Assembly: GCA_046756985.1 (NCBI GenBank) | Contig: JBHHXG010000002.1 | Span: 1-47,876 of the forward strand | Source of the DNA: JBHHXG01 sp046756985 | Lineage (GTDB): Bacteria; Pseudomonadota; Zetaproteobacteria; Mariprofundales; Mariprofundaceae | DNA: 47,876 nt | Direction of reading: 5' to 3' | Shown here: positions 34,251 through 42,817 of the stretch, in pieces | Layout of the letters: the number at the start of each line of letters is the position of its first letter | How positions within the stretch are numbered: the first letter of the stretch is position 1 | Translations under genes and position numbers: made by a program | The notes under the pieces: generated by a model | What the model saw: the letters and a program-made list of their open reading frames with translations, nothing else | Database searches by the model: none | What the model was told of the DNA's origin: nothing

Positions 34251-34337
34251 AAAGAGTTTGGCTATTTCGTAGCAGTTCCGTAACTCAAGAGATAAAATTC
34301 ATGCAAAAAATACGGTTTGAAACCAGAGGATAATACA

Positions 34338-35327
34338 GTGAGAAAAGCCACCGTTTTTTGGATCATTTTCAGTTGTTGCTTATGCTCCTCCGCATGGGGG
34401 GACGGCGCCTTTAAGTCATTCGAGGTAACGACTGCCCATACTTTCCCGACAAGGATTGCGATTGATAAATCCGATACGGTCTGGTTTATCGAATCGAACC
34501 TTAATAAAATCGGGCAGTTTCAGCCTGGCCAGAGCGCCTTTTCAGAATACGCAATTCCTACCCGCCGGGCACTTCCCGGAGATATAACAGTCAGTGGCCA
34601 GGGGAAGGTGTGGATCACCGAAATGGATTCAAACCAGCTCGGTGTTTTCGATCCTGTCTCCCGGTCATTTCGGGAATACGATATTCCGACCATTGACAGT
34701 CATCCGTACAGGATTGCAGCGGATAGCAAAGGCAATATCTGGTTTACGGAATTTTATGGCAATAAAATAGGCATGTTTGATCCCCGAAAAGAGGTGTTCA
34801 GCGAATATGTCATTCCCACTCCTTCAAGCCGGCCATCCGGCATTGCGGCTGATCAGAAAGGGTTTATATGGTTTATAGAAACTGAGGGGAATAAGCTGGG
34901 CAGGCTGGACCCCAAGGATGGCGCCATCGTTGAGTTCGAGTTGCCATTGCCTTTTGAAGCTCCGGGTGATGTTGTTGTTGATGATTCCGGCGTGATCTGG
35001 TTTGGCGGGCGAAAGGGACATAGCCTGATCATGTTTAATGCTGCAACGGAGAGTTTTGATGCCTTTCCAATGCCCAACCGCGGAGTCAGTGAGTCTTTGG
35101 CGGTAGCCAAAGATGGGAAAATAATTTGCACCCTGAAAACCAGCAGCAACATCGCTTTATTCGACCCGGAAAAGAGGGCATTCCTGGAGGTCAATGGAGC
35201 AATGGGCAAGAGTAAGCCCAATGGGATTGATGTTGATTCCAAAGGAAATATCTGGTTTGCTGACACGCCAAGGAATGCACTGTTCAAAATGGATATAGCA
35301 ATGGTGCGGAAACTGTGGGAGAAATAA
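34338..35327 (+). CDS. exported Vgb/NHL-type beta-propeller protein 2
   Basis: A 329-aa exported propeller paralogous to the preceding gene. The GTG start follows CAGAGGA and gives a clean signal (about 1-21); a TTG at 34317 is further upstream. Repeats with GNIWFTEF-GNKIGMFDP, YVIPTPSSRPSGIA and similar units continue through the whole protein. The pair probably arose by tandem duplication and serves with the cytochrome b/c genes. Neither has metal- or haem-binding motifs that I could recognise. Confidence 0.85.
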   Translation: MRKATVFWIIFSCCLCSSAWGDGAFKSFEVTTAHTFPTRIAIDKSDTVWFIESNLNKIGQFQPGQSAFSEYAIPTRRALPGDITVSGQGKVWITEMDSNQLGVFDPVSRSFREYDIPTIDSHPYRIAADSKGNIWFTEFYGNKIGMFDPRKEVFSEYVIPTPSSRPSGIAADQKGFIWFIETEGNKLGRLDPKDGAIVEFELPLPFEAPGDVVVDDSGVIWFGGRKGHSLIMFNAATESFDAFPMPNRGVSESLAVAKDGKIICTLKTSSNIALFDPEKRAFLEVNGAMGKSKPNGIDVDSKGNIWFADTPRNALFKMDIAMVRKLWEK

Positions 35328-35357
35328 CTCCTTCGGGCTATTGAGGACTGATGAAGC

Positions 35358-35873
35358 ATGAATAAGCACTTGTGGGCAGGAGCTCTGTTTCTCATCGTGA
35401 TTGCCACGGCCGTTGGCGTGCTGGTTATTCCCAACCCTTTGGGTGGGAAGATATTGGATGAAGCCAAGTACAGAGGCTATGTTGCCTATACCCCTGATGA
35501 GGCAGTGACCATTGCCTACACCCGATGCACCACCTGTCACGATGCGGAAAAGATGCTCAAATACTGTGCCCGTTGCGGGCCTCCTTTTATCGTCGTTTCC
35601 CAGACGATGAAGAAGTATGTGGAATTGATGAACGAGCAAGGTGGAGATTTCAGACCATTTTCTGATGCCGAGACGGTTGCGATCACACAGGCCTGGAACG
35701 CCCTGGTGGGTAACTGGGAAGCTGACTGGGGCTTAAAGGACGTCACAAAGCTTCTGCAAGGCGATGTCGCACTGACACATTTGGCTAGAACACCAGTGGA
35801 AGAAAGACCGATAGAGACGGCCTTGAAGGACAAGCGCGCCCCCGGCGCATATAAGGAAATATACGACAAGTAA
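35358..35873 (+). CDS. membrane-anchored cytochrome c with additional CXXCG pair
   Basis: A 171-aa protein with an N-terminal membrane helix (about 5-25). A haem motif C57-T-T-C-H61 is followed by C70-A-R-C73-G, a second CXXC without the histidine. The second pair could bind metal, form a disulfide, or be a degenerate haem site. The C-terminal 70 residues are polar with no family. It ends the second respiratory block, 30 bases after the propeller. Confidence 0.85.
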   Translation: MNKHLWAGALFLIVIATAVGVLVIPNPLGGKILDEAKYRGYVAYTPDEAVTIAYTRCTTCHDAEKMLKYCARCGPPFIVVSQTMKKYVELMNEQGGDFRPFSDAETVAITQAWNALVGNWEADWGLKDVTKLLQGDVALTHLARTPVEERPIETALKDKRAPGAYKEIYDK

Positions 35874-36095
35874 ATGCTTAAGGCAGGAACATATTGCAGG
35901 TTAATCCAGCCTTCTGTCATGGTTCCAAAGGAGCCTTTTATCATTTGAAAATGGTACAGGAAACCACTTCGCCGATGTCCGTTTTGGCCTGCTGCGTGGA
36001 GAAACTTGTTTTGATTTGGCCAAAATGCCCTGATTTTGAGCAATCAATTTGTCCGGCTGGGATGTTGCATTTTGACCACCATGGTCAATACCCGG

Positions 36096-36782
36096 CTACA
36101 TATTGAAGCTGCGCAACTTTTCTTCATCCAGTATACGAACAACCTTGCCCCTTACGCTGATCAGCTCGTTTTCACTAAGCTGTTGTAAGACCCTTGATAA
36201 GGTCTCTGGCGCCAGATTCAGGTGTGATGCAATGGTGGCCTTATTTGCAGGCAGATCGACGTCTTTTCCTTCATGCTCGGTACCCACTGTGCTTTGATGT
36301 TGTAACAGATAGCCGATAACCCGTTGCTCGCTTGAGTCCAGGGCCAGAGATTCCAGCCTCGTTGCCAGAAGGTGTATACGCCGGCTCAATCCGGCGAGCA
36401 TATCAAGGGTAAAACTTGGAACCTCCTTGATACACTGAAAGACTACGTCCTTGGGGATAAACAGCACCTTGGCCTGCGACATGGTCTGGACGGTTGCCGG
36501 AAATGGTTTGTTCAGAAACATTGCGGCTTCGGCAAAGCTCTGGCCCGGTCCTACGATTCTGACCACATGTTCTTTCCCTTCCATGGATATAAATGAGATT
36601 TTAAGGCTTCCATGTACCGCAATGTAAAACCCTTTGCATGGGTCTCCCTTGTGAAACACAAACGCACCCTTTTCCAGGTCAATAAAACGTGATTGATCAA
36701 CGATAAGTTTGAGATAGGTTTCGTCCACTTCCTTGAACAAAGGAATGGTTCTGAGGACTTGATAAATTAGATCATCACGCAT
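36096..36782 (-). CDS. Crp/FNR-family regulator, DNR-like
   Basis: A 228-aa regulator with an effector-binding cyclic-nucleotide-like domain (about 10-120), a dimer helix (about 122-148) and a winged-helix DNA-binding domain (about 150-228). The recognition helix contains E193-x-x-S196-R197 (PETLSRVLQQL), the residues with which FNR reads TTGAT. The only cysteines are C49 and C117, so the N-terminal iron-sulphur site of FNR is absent; NO/haem-sensing DNR/NNR proteins share that feature. The start chosen has GGGGGGGAAG upstream. It is divergent from hemerythrin with an FNR-type box between. It is the probable regulator of the boxes in this window. Confidence 0.9.
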   Translation of the reverse strand: MRDDLIYQVLRTIPLFKEVDETYLKLIVDQSRFIDLEKGAFVFHKGDPCKGFYIAVHGSLKISFISMEGKEHVVRIVGPGQSFAEAAMFLNKPFPATVQTMSQAKVLFIPKDVVFQCIKEVPSFTLDMLAGLSRRIHLLATRLESLALDSSEQRVIGYLLQHQSTVGTEHEGKDVDLPANKATIASHLNLAPETLSRVLQQLSENELISVRGKVVRILDEEKLRSFNM

Positions 36783-36875
36783 GTGTGCGTCTTCCCCCCC
36801 CGGATGCTCTCTTGATGTCACAAAGATGACATAGCGTATCTGAAACGTTTCGGGGAAACAGTGTAAGTGATAATA

Positions 36876-36889
36876 TTGACCAAGATCAA
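36876..36889. promoter_or_regulatory. FNR/DNR-type box between the regulator and hemerythrin genes
   Basis: TTGACCAAGATCAA matches TTGAT-N4-ATCAA at nine of ten positions. GATAAA at 36910-36915 fits a class II -10 for the hemerythrin gene, whose start is 42 bases downstream of the box. It could also give autoregulation of the divergent regulator. Confidence 0.75.
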
Positions 36890-36930
36890 GGATTGGAGGC
36901 CGGAGACTTGATAAACAGGAGCATTCTATA

Positions 36931-37398
36931 ATGGGGCAAAGCCAATTGATGTTAGCACCGGATGAGTCAGCTCCTTTCTGCGCCTGGTCGGATGATTATC
37001 TGGTAGGCATCCAAAGGATGGATAAGCAGCATAATGCCCTGCTTTCCACACTGAATACATTGCACAACATTTTAATGAGCCACGGGGCTCATGCTCTGAT
37101 CGATAAGACGCTGTCTGATCTGGTACATCAAACCAGGGTACATTTTCACACCGAGGAAGAGTTCATGAAGGTGCATGGTTACCCGGATTATCAGGATCAC
37201 AAGGAATTGCATAACATTCTTCTTTGCCAGCTTGAAGGCGTGCTGGAAACACAACAGGAACTGGAATCTCATCATATCCAGCAATCATGGGCTGAAAAAC
37301 TGGATCTCGCCGATTTTCTGCGCGCATGGTTCATATCCCATATTATTGACGCGGATAAAAAGCTGGGGACCTTTCTGAAAAGTAAGAAGGTTGAATAG
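36931..37398 (+). CDS. bacteriohemerythrin
   Basis: A 155-aa single-domain hemerythrin binding a non-haem di-iron O2 site. Ligand candidates are H34, H73 with E77 (HFHTEEEFM), H90/H94 (DHKELH), H137 and D141 (SHIID), matching the family pattern. The N-terminus has the usual W-D-YLVGIQRMDKQH start. It follows an FNR-type box. Bacteriohemerythrins deliver or buffer O2 or scavenge NO, which fits the low-oxygen setting. Confidence 0.93.
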   Translation: MGQSQLMLAPDESAPFCAWSDDYLVGIQRMDKQHNALLSTLNTLHNILMSHGAHALIDKTLSDLVHQTRVHFHTEEEFMKVHGYPDYQDHKELHNILLCQLEGVLETQQELESHHIQQSWAEKLDLADFLRAWFISHIIDADKKLGTFLKSKKVE

Positions 37399-37472
37399 TC
37401 ACCGGCTCAACAGTTTCCCGCCAGGCCCCACAGGAATCGACCCAATCCGGGTTAAATATTAGGAGCGCAGGC

Positions 37473-38135
37473 ATGTTGAAACTGAAAGTATTGCCACGAC
37501 CGGAAGTTTTCCTGCAGTTGATGCCAGACGTTCTTCAGGCGCAGACACTGGAGTTGTTGCTCGGCCGTATCTTTCCTTCCGGTCGGCGGAAGTACCTGCA
37601 GCCAATCTCTGAAAAACTTTTTTTGTTCCGTACTCCGGGGGGCGAGATTGAACTGTTCATGCATATTGACCTGCAAGGAATACATATTATCCCTCATGCA
37701 GAGCAAGCGCCTGATGTCACTATTTGCGGCGATTTGGCAGCATTGATTGCACTTTGCCTCGGTCTAGAAGATACCGACACACTATTTTTTTCCCGCCGCC
37801 TGTTGCTTACGGGGGACACCTCCACAGGCCTGATGTTCAAAAATATCCTGGCCAATCTCGATTTTGATCTGCGTGCTGAGCTTGATCGTCAACTGGGAAA
37901 ACGTGTGGCAGGTATGCTTTGGGGCATGGCAACACAGGCGATTAACACAATTGAGTTTCTCGATCAGCGGCTTGTCCATGTCGGCGCTGCTATTGGGGAG
38001 AAGTTCGGCTTGCCATCAGATGAGAAAGTAAAGGCGCTGGAGATGGAGTTACGCAGCCTGGGTAAGGAGCATGCGGTGCTCAAACAGCGTCTGGAGCGGC
38101 GACACCGGCCTGCAAATGTAAAACAGGCCGCCTAG
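37473..38135 (+). CDS. ubiT: UbiT, SCP2-domain ubiquinone biosynthesis factor
   Basis: A 220-aa SCP2/sterol-carrier-like lipid-binding protein. The segment RKYLQPISEKLFLFRTPGGEIELFMHI and later PDVTICGDLAALIALCLG, DTLFFSRRLLLTGDTSTGL fit UbiT. UbiT is an accessory that binds polyprenylated intermediates in the O2-independent ubiquinone pathway. The stop overlaps the GTG start of ubiU, so the genes are coupled. AGGAGCG precedes the ATG. Confidence 0.9.
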   Translation: MLKLKVLPRPEVFLQLMPDVLQAQTLELLLGRIFPSGRRKYLQPISEKLFLFRTPGGEIELFMHIDLQGIHIIPHAEQAPDVTICGDLAALIALCLGLEDTDTLFFSRRLLLTGDTSTGLMFKNILANLDFDLRAELDRQLGKRVAGMLWGMATQAINTIEFLDQRLVHVGAAIGEKFGLPSDEKVKALEMELRSLGKEHAVLKQRLERRHRPANVKQAA

Positions 38136-39151
38136 TGGTTACGCGTGATACAAAACCGGAACTGGTTTGCCCGGCAGGCAACCTGGCTGCACTAAAAGCG
38201 GCTGTGGATGCAGGTGGCGACACCGTCTATCTTGGTTTCCGCAATGCCTCCAATGCGCGTAATTTCGAGGGGTTGAATTTCAGCCGTGAGGAGGCGGAGG
38301 AGGGTATCTGTTATGCACACGGTCGGAACGCACGCGTCTTCGTAGCGGTCAATACATCGCCCGATCCACACGATGCCGTTCCCTGGACCTCCTCCATCGA
38401 TATGGCGGCACAACTGGGTGCAGACGCGGTTATTCTCTCCGACATTGCCCTGCTGACCTACGCGAAAGAGAATCATCCGAATTTGCGCCGTCATCTTTCC
38501 GTGCAGGCCAGCGCTGGCAACTACGAAGCTCTGAACTTTTATGCACGCGAGTTCGGCATCCGGCGCGCCGTCATGCCGCGCATTCTGACGCTGGATGCAA
38601 TTCGCGAAATTTGTTCCAAAACCAGTGTGGAGATCGAGATATTTGTTTCCGGCGGACTTTGCGTGATGGCCGAAGGCCGCTGCTGGCTCTCCTCCTACAT
38701 CACTGGTGATTCACCGAATATGAATGGTGTATGTTCACCGGCACATGCCGTACGTTTCGAGGAGCAGGACGGTACATTGGATGTCAAACTGGATGGCATG
38801 CTCATCAATCAGTTTGCTCCCGGTGAAGCTGCCGCCTATCCAACGCTATGCAAGGGTCGGTTTGAGGCCTGTGGCATGCAGGGGCATGTGATGGAAGACC
38901 CCTATAGCCTGAATGCATTGGAAATGTTGCCGGAGGTTTTCGCTGCAGGTGTGCACGGCCTGAAGATCGAAGGCCGCCAGCGCAGCAAGCATTATGTGCG
39001 CACGGTAGTCTCCACCTGGCGTGCAGCAGTGGATGCCTGTGCGCTCGATTCACATGGTTATGCGGTGCAGAAAGAGTGGATGGCCAGTCTGGATGCAACA
39101 AGTGAGGGAGGCGCTCACACGACAGGCGCCTATGAAGATGCATGGCGGTGA
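38135..39151 (+). CDS. ubiU: UbiU, O2-independent ubiquinone hydroxylase subunit (U32 family)
   Basis: A 338-aa peptidase-U32-family protein that with UbiV hydroxylates ubiquinone precursors without O2, using prephenate as oxygen donor in known systems. Four cysteines at 176, 183, 200 and 239 have exactly the spacing known for the 4Fe-4S ligands of E. coli UbiU. The GLKIEGRQRS segment is the U32 signature. A GTG start overlaps ubiT. ubiV follows with overlapping frames. Confidence 0.93.
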   Translation: MVTRDTKPELVCPAGNLAALKAAVDAGGDTVYLGFRNASNARNFEGLNFSREEAEEGICYAHGRNARVFVAVNTSPDPHDAVPWTSSIDMAAQLGADAVILSDIALLTYAKENHPNLRRHLSVQASAGNYEALNFYAREFGIRRAVMPRILTLDAIREICSKTSVEIEIFVSGGLCVMAEGRCWLSSYITGDSPNMNGVCSPAHAVRFEEQDGTLDVKLDGMLINQFAPGEAAAYPTLCKGRFEACGMQGHVMEDPYSLNALEMLPEVFAAGVHGLKIEGRQRSKHYVRTVVSTWRAAVDACALDSHGYAVQKEWMASLDATSEGGAHTTGAYEDAWR

Positions 39152-39174
39152 ATCATTCGCTGCCGGCATCCAGG

Positions 39175-40098
39175 ATGAAAATTGCTGTCGGGCCATTACT
39201 GTTCGGTTGGCCGGAGGTGAAGATTCGGGAATTCTACCTGTCGCTCATGGAAGAGAGCGATGTGGACATTCTCTATATCGGTGAAGTGGTCTGCTCCAAG
39301 CGCACAATTTCCGGTATCGAATGGCAGCTCAAGCTGGCCGGGCAGCTGCAGGAGTCAGGCAAGGAAGTGGTACTCTCCACGCTGGCCATGCCGACGACAG
39401 AAGACGAACTGCAATCCATCCGCGATCTCATTGCTGCGGCCAGGGAGATGGGTCTGACCATTGAAGCGAACGATATGGCTGCGGTTGCCATTGCTTCAAA
39501 ACTTGAGTCTGAATTCGTAGCCGGACCACACCTGAATGTCTACAGTCATGGCACGCTGGAACAAATGTTCCGGAATGGGGCAAGGCGTGTTGTATTACCG
39601 TTGGAGCTTCCGGCAAGGGACATTCCCGATGTGATCAAAGAGAGCGATGTCGAACTGGAATATTTCGCCCATGGACATTTGCCGTTGACGTTCTCTGCCC
39701 GCTGTTATGCCGCCCGCGCACATGGCTTGAGCAAACAGGATTGCCGGCATGTCTGCTTCCTTAATCCTGAGGGAAACGCGATGCATACGCTGGATGACCA
39801 TGATTTCGCAACCATTAACGGTATCCAGATTATGTCGCACCGCCCGTTCACAGCGATAAATTATCTTGCAGCCTTAGCCGGGTTCGGTGTGCGTATCCTG
39901 CGCCTTTCTCCGCAGGCTTCCGGTATGTTTGAAATAGTTCGTCATTTCCGTGCCGCTGCAGATGGTCGGCTGGCAAGCGATGCGGCGTTGAGCGCCCTTA
40001 CGGGCGGTGATCCTGCAAGTGAGCGTTTCTGTAACGGCTATTACCATGGTCGGCAGGGGCGAGTCTGGGTGGATACTTGTGCGGCAGAGGAGCAGTAA
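39175..40098 (+). CDS. ubiV: UbiV, O2-independent ubiquinone hydroxylase subunit (U32 family)
   Basis: A 307-aa U32-family partner of UbiU. C40 and the cluster C177-x12-C190-x3-C194 reproduce the UbiV 4Fe-4S ligand pattern. The start MKIAVGPLLFGWP resembles known UbiV; an ATG at 39142 inside the ubiU end is the alternative. The ubiTUV trio behind the DNR-like regulator lets the cell make ubiquinone when respiring anaerobically. Confidence 0.92.
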   Translation: MKIAVGPLLFGWPEVKIREFYLSLMEESDVDILYIGEVVCSKRTISGIEWQLKLAGQLQESGKEVVLSTLAMPTTEDELQSIRDLIAAAREMGLTIEANDMAAVAIASKLESEFVAGPHLNVYSHGTLEQMFRNGARRVVLPLELPARDIPDVIKESDVELEYFAHGHLPLTFSARCYAARAHGLSKQDCRHVCFLNPEGNAMHTLDDHDFATINGIQIMSHRPFTAINYLAALAGFGVRILRLSPQASGMFEIVRHFRAAADGRLASDAALSALTGGDPASERFCNGYYHGRQGRVWVDTCAAEEQ

Positions 40099-40100
40099 AC

Positions 40101-42344
40101 ATGGGCGGCCCTCGATGGGGGTCGTTGCCCTCACTTTATATGGCTTTGTTCCTGTCGCAGATTGTTTTTCCAGCCGCTATTGCCAGTGATAGCCCCGGGA
40201 CCATTCCAGTGAAGAAACGCTCAGCAGAGAGCAAGGTATTCACCAACCGACTAGTCCGCGAGAACAGCCCTTATCTTTTACAGCATGCCCACAACCCGGT
40301 GGATTGGTATGCGTGGGGAAAAGAGGCATTCGATAAGGCGAGGCATGAGGATAAGCCGATCTTTTTGTCGATTGGCTATTCCACCTGCCACTGGTGCCAT
40401 GTCATGGAGCGGGAGGCATTCTCCGATCCCGAAGCGGCGGCACTGATCAACCGTGTGTTTATACCGGTCAAGGTGGATCGTGAAGAACGGCCGGATATCG
40501 ATGAAGTGTACATGACTGTGGCGCAGCTGATGACGGGCCACGGTGGTTGGCCGTTGAACATCATCATGACGCCGGACAAGCAACCGTTTTTTGCCGCTAC
40601 TTATTTGCCGAAACAATCACAATACGGCCGTCCAGGCCTGATGGAACTGATTCCTCGCATTGAAGCGGCGTGGAAGGAAGACCGGGATAATATTTACAAA
40701 ATCACCACCAGCGTTACGAGTGCCTTAGGCCAGATGTCCGGCAATGTTCGTTCGCAGGGAAAGCTTAAACCCGCTGTGCTTAACAAGGCGTATGAGCAGC
40801 TTGCCGGAGAGTTCGATACAGAACATGGTGGTTTCGGGCAGGAACAGAAATTTCCGCGACCGCACAATATGCGTTTTCTGCTGCGCTACTGGAAGCGGAC
40901 TGGCAATATGGATGCGCTTTCCATGGTCGAGAAAACCCTTCACACCATGAGGAACGGCGGTATTTACGATCATATTGGCTTCGGTTTTCACCGTTATGCC
41001 ACGGACCTGGCCTGGCGTGTACCCCATTTTGAAAAAATGCTTTACGATCAGGCACTGATTAGTACAGCTTATATTGAGGCATGGCTGGCCACGGGGGATG
41101 AGGCCTATGCCGATACGGTGCGTGAGATATTCACGTATGTTTTGCGCGATATGAGTGCGCCCGAAGGTGGTTTCTATTCGGCTGAGGATGCGGACAGTGA
41201 AGGCGAGGAGGGTCGCTATTATCTGTGGGATGAAGCCGAGGTTCGCAAGGCTCTGGATAAAGAAACCGCAGATTTGTTTATGCGGGTATTCAATGTTCAG
41301 CCCGGAGGAAATTTCGTTGATCCCGTTAGTGGCAAAATGGATGGACGCAATATCATCTACCGCAGCAGGGAATGGCCGGAGTTGGCAAACCAACTGGATA
41401 TCAACGACGGAAAATTGCGCCGCCGAATGCGTGAGGCGATCATTAAATTACTGGCCGTGCGCGAGAAACGTGTCCACCCATATCTGGATGACAAGGTGCT
41501 TACCGACTGGAACGGCCTGATGATTGCGGCGCTGGCCAAGGGCGCAAGGGCGTTGGACGAGCCGGAATACGCCCGCGCCGCGAGCAAGGCAGCCGGGTTT
41601 ATTCTCAGGCAACTTCGCACCAAAGATGGCCGTCTGCTACACCGCTTTCGCAAGAGCAAGGCCGGGATTGCGGCTACGCTGGACGACTACGCCTTCTTCG
41701 TCTGGGGACTTCTGGAGCTTTATGAGGCGGAGCATGATCCGGCCATGCTGGAAGCGGCGATTGAAATAAATCGCATTATGCTGGGCGATTTTGGTGACAA
41801 GGAAGGTGCCGGCTTATACACCACTGCGAAGGATGCCGAGGCACTGCTTGTGCGCAGCCGGCAAGGCTACGATGGGGCTGTTCCATCCGGTAATTCGGTG
41901 GCACTGTCCAACCAGCTACGGCTGGCCCGGATCACAGGCTCCACCGAACTTGAGGAGGCGGCACAGGATGTGATGAGTGGATTTTCCGGCCAGATTGAGG
42001 CTTCGCCATCCGGATTCACGCACTTTATGCTGGGCGTTGATTTTGCCTTTTCCGAGGGTCATGAGATCGTTATCGTGGGGGACAGAGACACGACAGATAC
42101 GCAGGCCATGTTGCGGGAGTTATCACAGCGCTTCATGCCCAACTCCGTGACCCTGCTTCTGCCCACCAGTGCGGAGAAACGAAGCCAGATCACTTCTCTG
42201 GCCCCGTTTACAAAGCTTTACAAGCAGGTGAATGGGCGTGCCACCGCATATGTCTGCCGAAATTATTCTTGTAACCAGCCGACGACAAGCGTCGATAAAA
42301 TGTTGAAGCTTCTGGATGGGGAAAATGGGGAAACATCTGAATGA
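40101..42344 (+). CDS. YyaL/DUF255 thioredoxin-domain protein
   Basis: A 747-aa protein of the YyaL/SSP411 family: a possible N-terminal signal (about 10-28), a thioredoxin-like domain with YSTCHWCHVMEREAF and the GGWPLNIIMTPD segment, then an (alpha/alpha)6 glycosidase-like domain with PHFEKMLYDQALI and FYSAEDADSEGEEG. The family is widespread but its function is unsettled. The ATG at 40101 follows GAGGAG and begins just after ubiV. The length is close to the family norm with a leader added. Confidence 0.9.
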   Translation: MGGPRWGSLPSLYMALFLSQIVFPAAIASDSPGTIPVKKRSAESKVFTNRLVRENSPYLLQHAHNPVDWYAWGKEAFDKARHEDKPIFLSIGYSTCHWCHVMEREAFSDPEAAALINRVFIPVKVDREERPDIDEVYMTVAQLMTGHGGWPLNIIMTPDKQPFFAATYLPKQSQYGRPGLMELIPRIEAAWKEDRDNIYKITTSVTSALGQMSGNVRSQGKLKPAVLNKAYEQLAGEFDTEHGGFGQEQKFPRPHNMRFLLRYWKRTGNMDALSMVEKTLHTMRNGGIYDHIGFGFHRYATDLAWRVPHFEKMLYDQALISTAYIEAWLATGDEAYADTVREIFTYVLRDMSAPEGGFYSAEDADSEGEEGRYYLWDEAEVRKALDKETADLFMRVFNVQPGGNFVDPVSGKMDGRNIIYRSREWPELANQLDINDGKLRRRMREAIIKLLAVREKRVHPYLDDKVLTDWNGLMIAALAKGARALDEPEYARAASKAAGFILRQLRTKDGRLLHRFRKSKAGIAATLDDYAFFVWGLLELYEAEHDPAMLEAAIEINRIMLGDFGDKEGAGLYTTAKDAEALLVRSRQGYDGAVPSGNSVALSNQLRLARITGSTELEEAAQDVMSGFSGQIEASPSGFTHFMLGVDFAFSEGHEIVIVGDRDTTDTQAMLRELSQRFMPNSVTLLLPTSAEKRSQITSLAPFTKLYKQVNGRATAYVCRNYSCNQPTTSVDKMLKLLDGENGETSE

Positions 42345-42399
42345 GCGTATGGGAATTTTGTCTGGATAGTTCCAGAAATGAAAGAGCTAGAGGTGAAGA

Positions 42400-42723
42400 A
42401 TGAAATGTAGAGTGATGACGTTTCTTTTGATATTTCCGGTGGTCATGACTGCCTGCGCCTGGGTCAAGGTCAGCCCTTCAGCGGAGAAGGTTCGGTTGCT
42501 GGAAACACATCAGGTGGTAGGCTGCAAAAAGCTCGGAAAAACAACGACATCTGTACTGGCCAAGGTCGGTTTTGTTGCGCGCAACAAGGCAACAGTGGAA
42601 GAGGAACTGGCTTCGCTGGCACGGAACAGCGCCGCGGATATGGGTGGAGACACCATTGTGCCGGTAAGCAAGGTTGTGGAAGGAGAGCAGAGCTTTGCCG
42701 TATACAATTGTTCAAAGCCGTAA
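42400..42723 (+). CDS. small DUF4156-family lipoprotein
   Basis: A 107-aa lipoprotein. The signal ends MTAC (Cys19). The domain pattern with KVRLLETHQVVGCKKLG and NSAADMGGDTIVPVSKV matches DUF4156, whose function is unknown. Cysteines C42 and C104 could form a disulfide. AGAGGTG precedes the ATG. Confidence 0.85.
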   Translation: MKCRVMTFLLIFPVVMTACAWVKVSPSAEKVRLLETHQVVGCKKLGKTTTSVLAKVGFVARNKATVEEELASLARNSAADMGGDTIVPVSKVVEGEQSFAVYNCSKP

Positions 42724-42817
42724 ATTATTCGTGTTCAGGCACAAGGCCCGTCTCAACGCCGCCGTAAATGGATCACTGAACCACCTGCTAACGCGACAAA
42801 ACCGGAGTCATTGATCC

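Noticed and set aside
33144..35327. Cytochrome cd1 or NirN-type propeller
   Set aside because: No haem-c motif or d1-binding histidines; the repeats are of the Vgb/NHL type.
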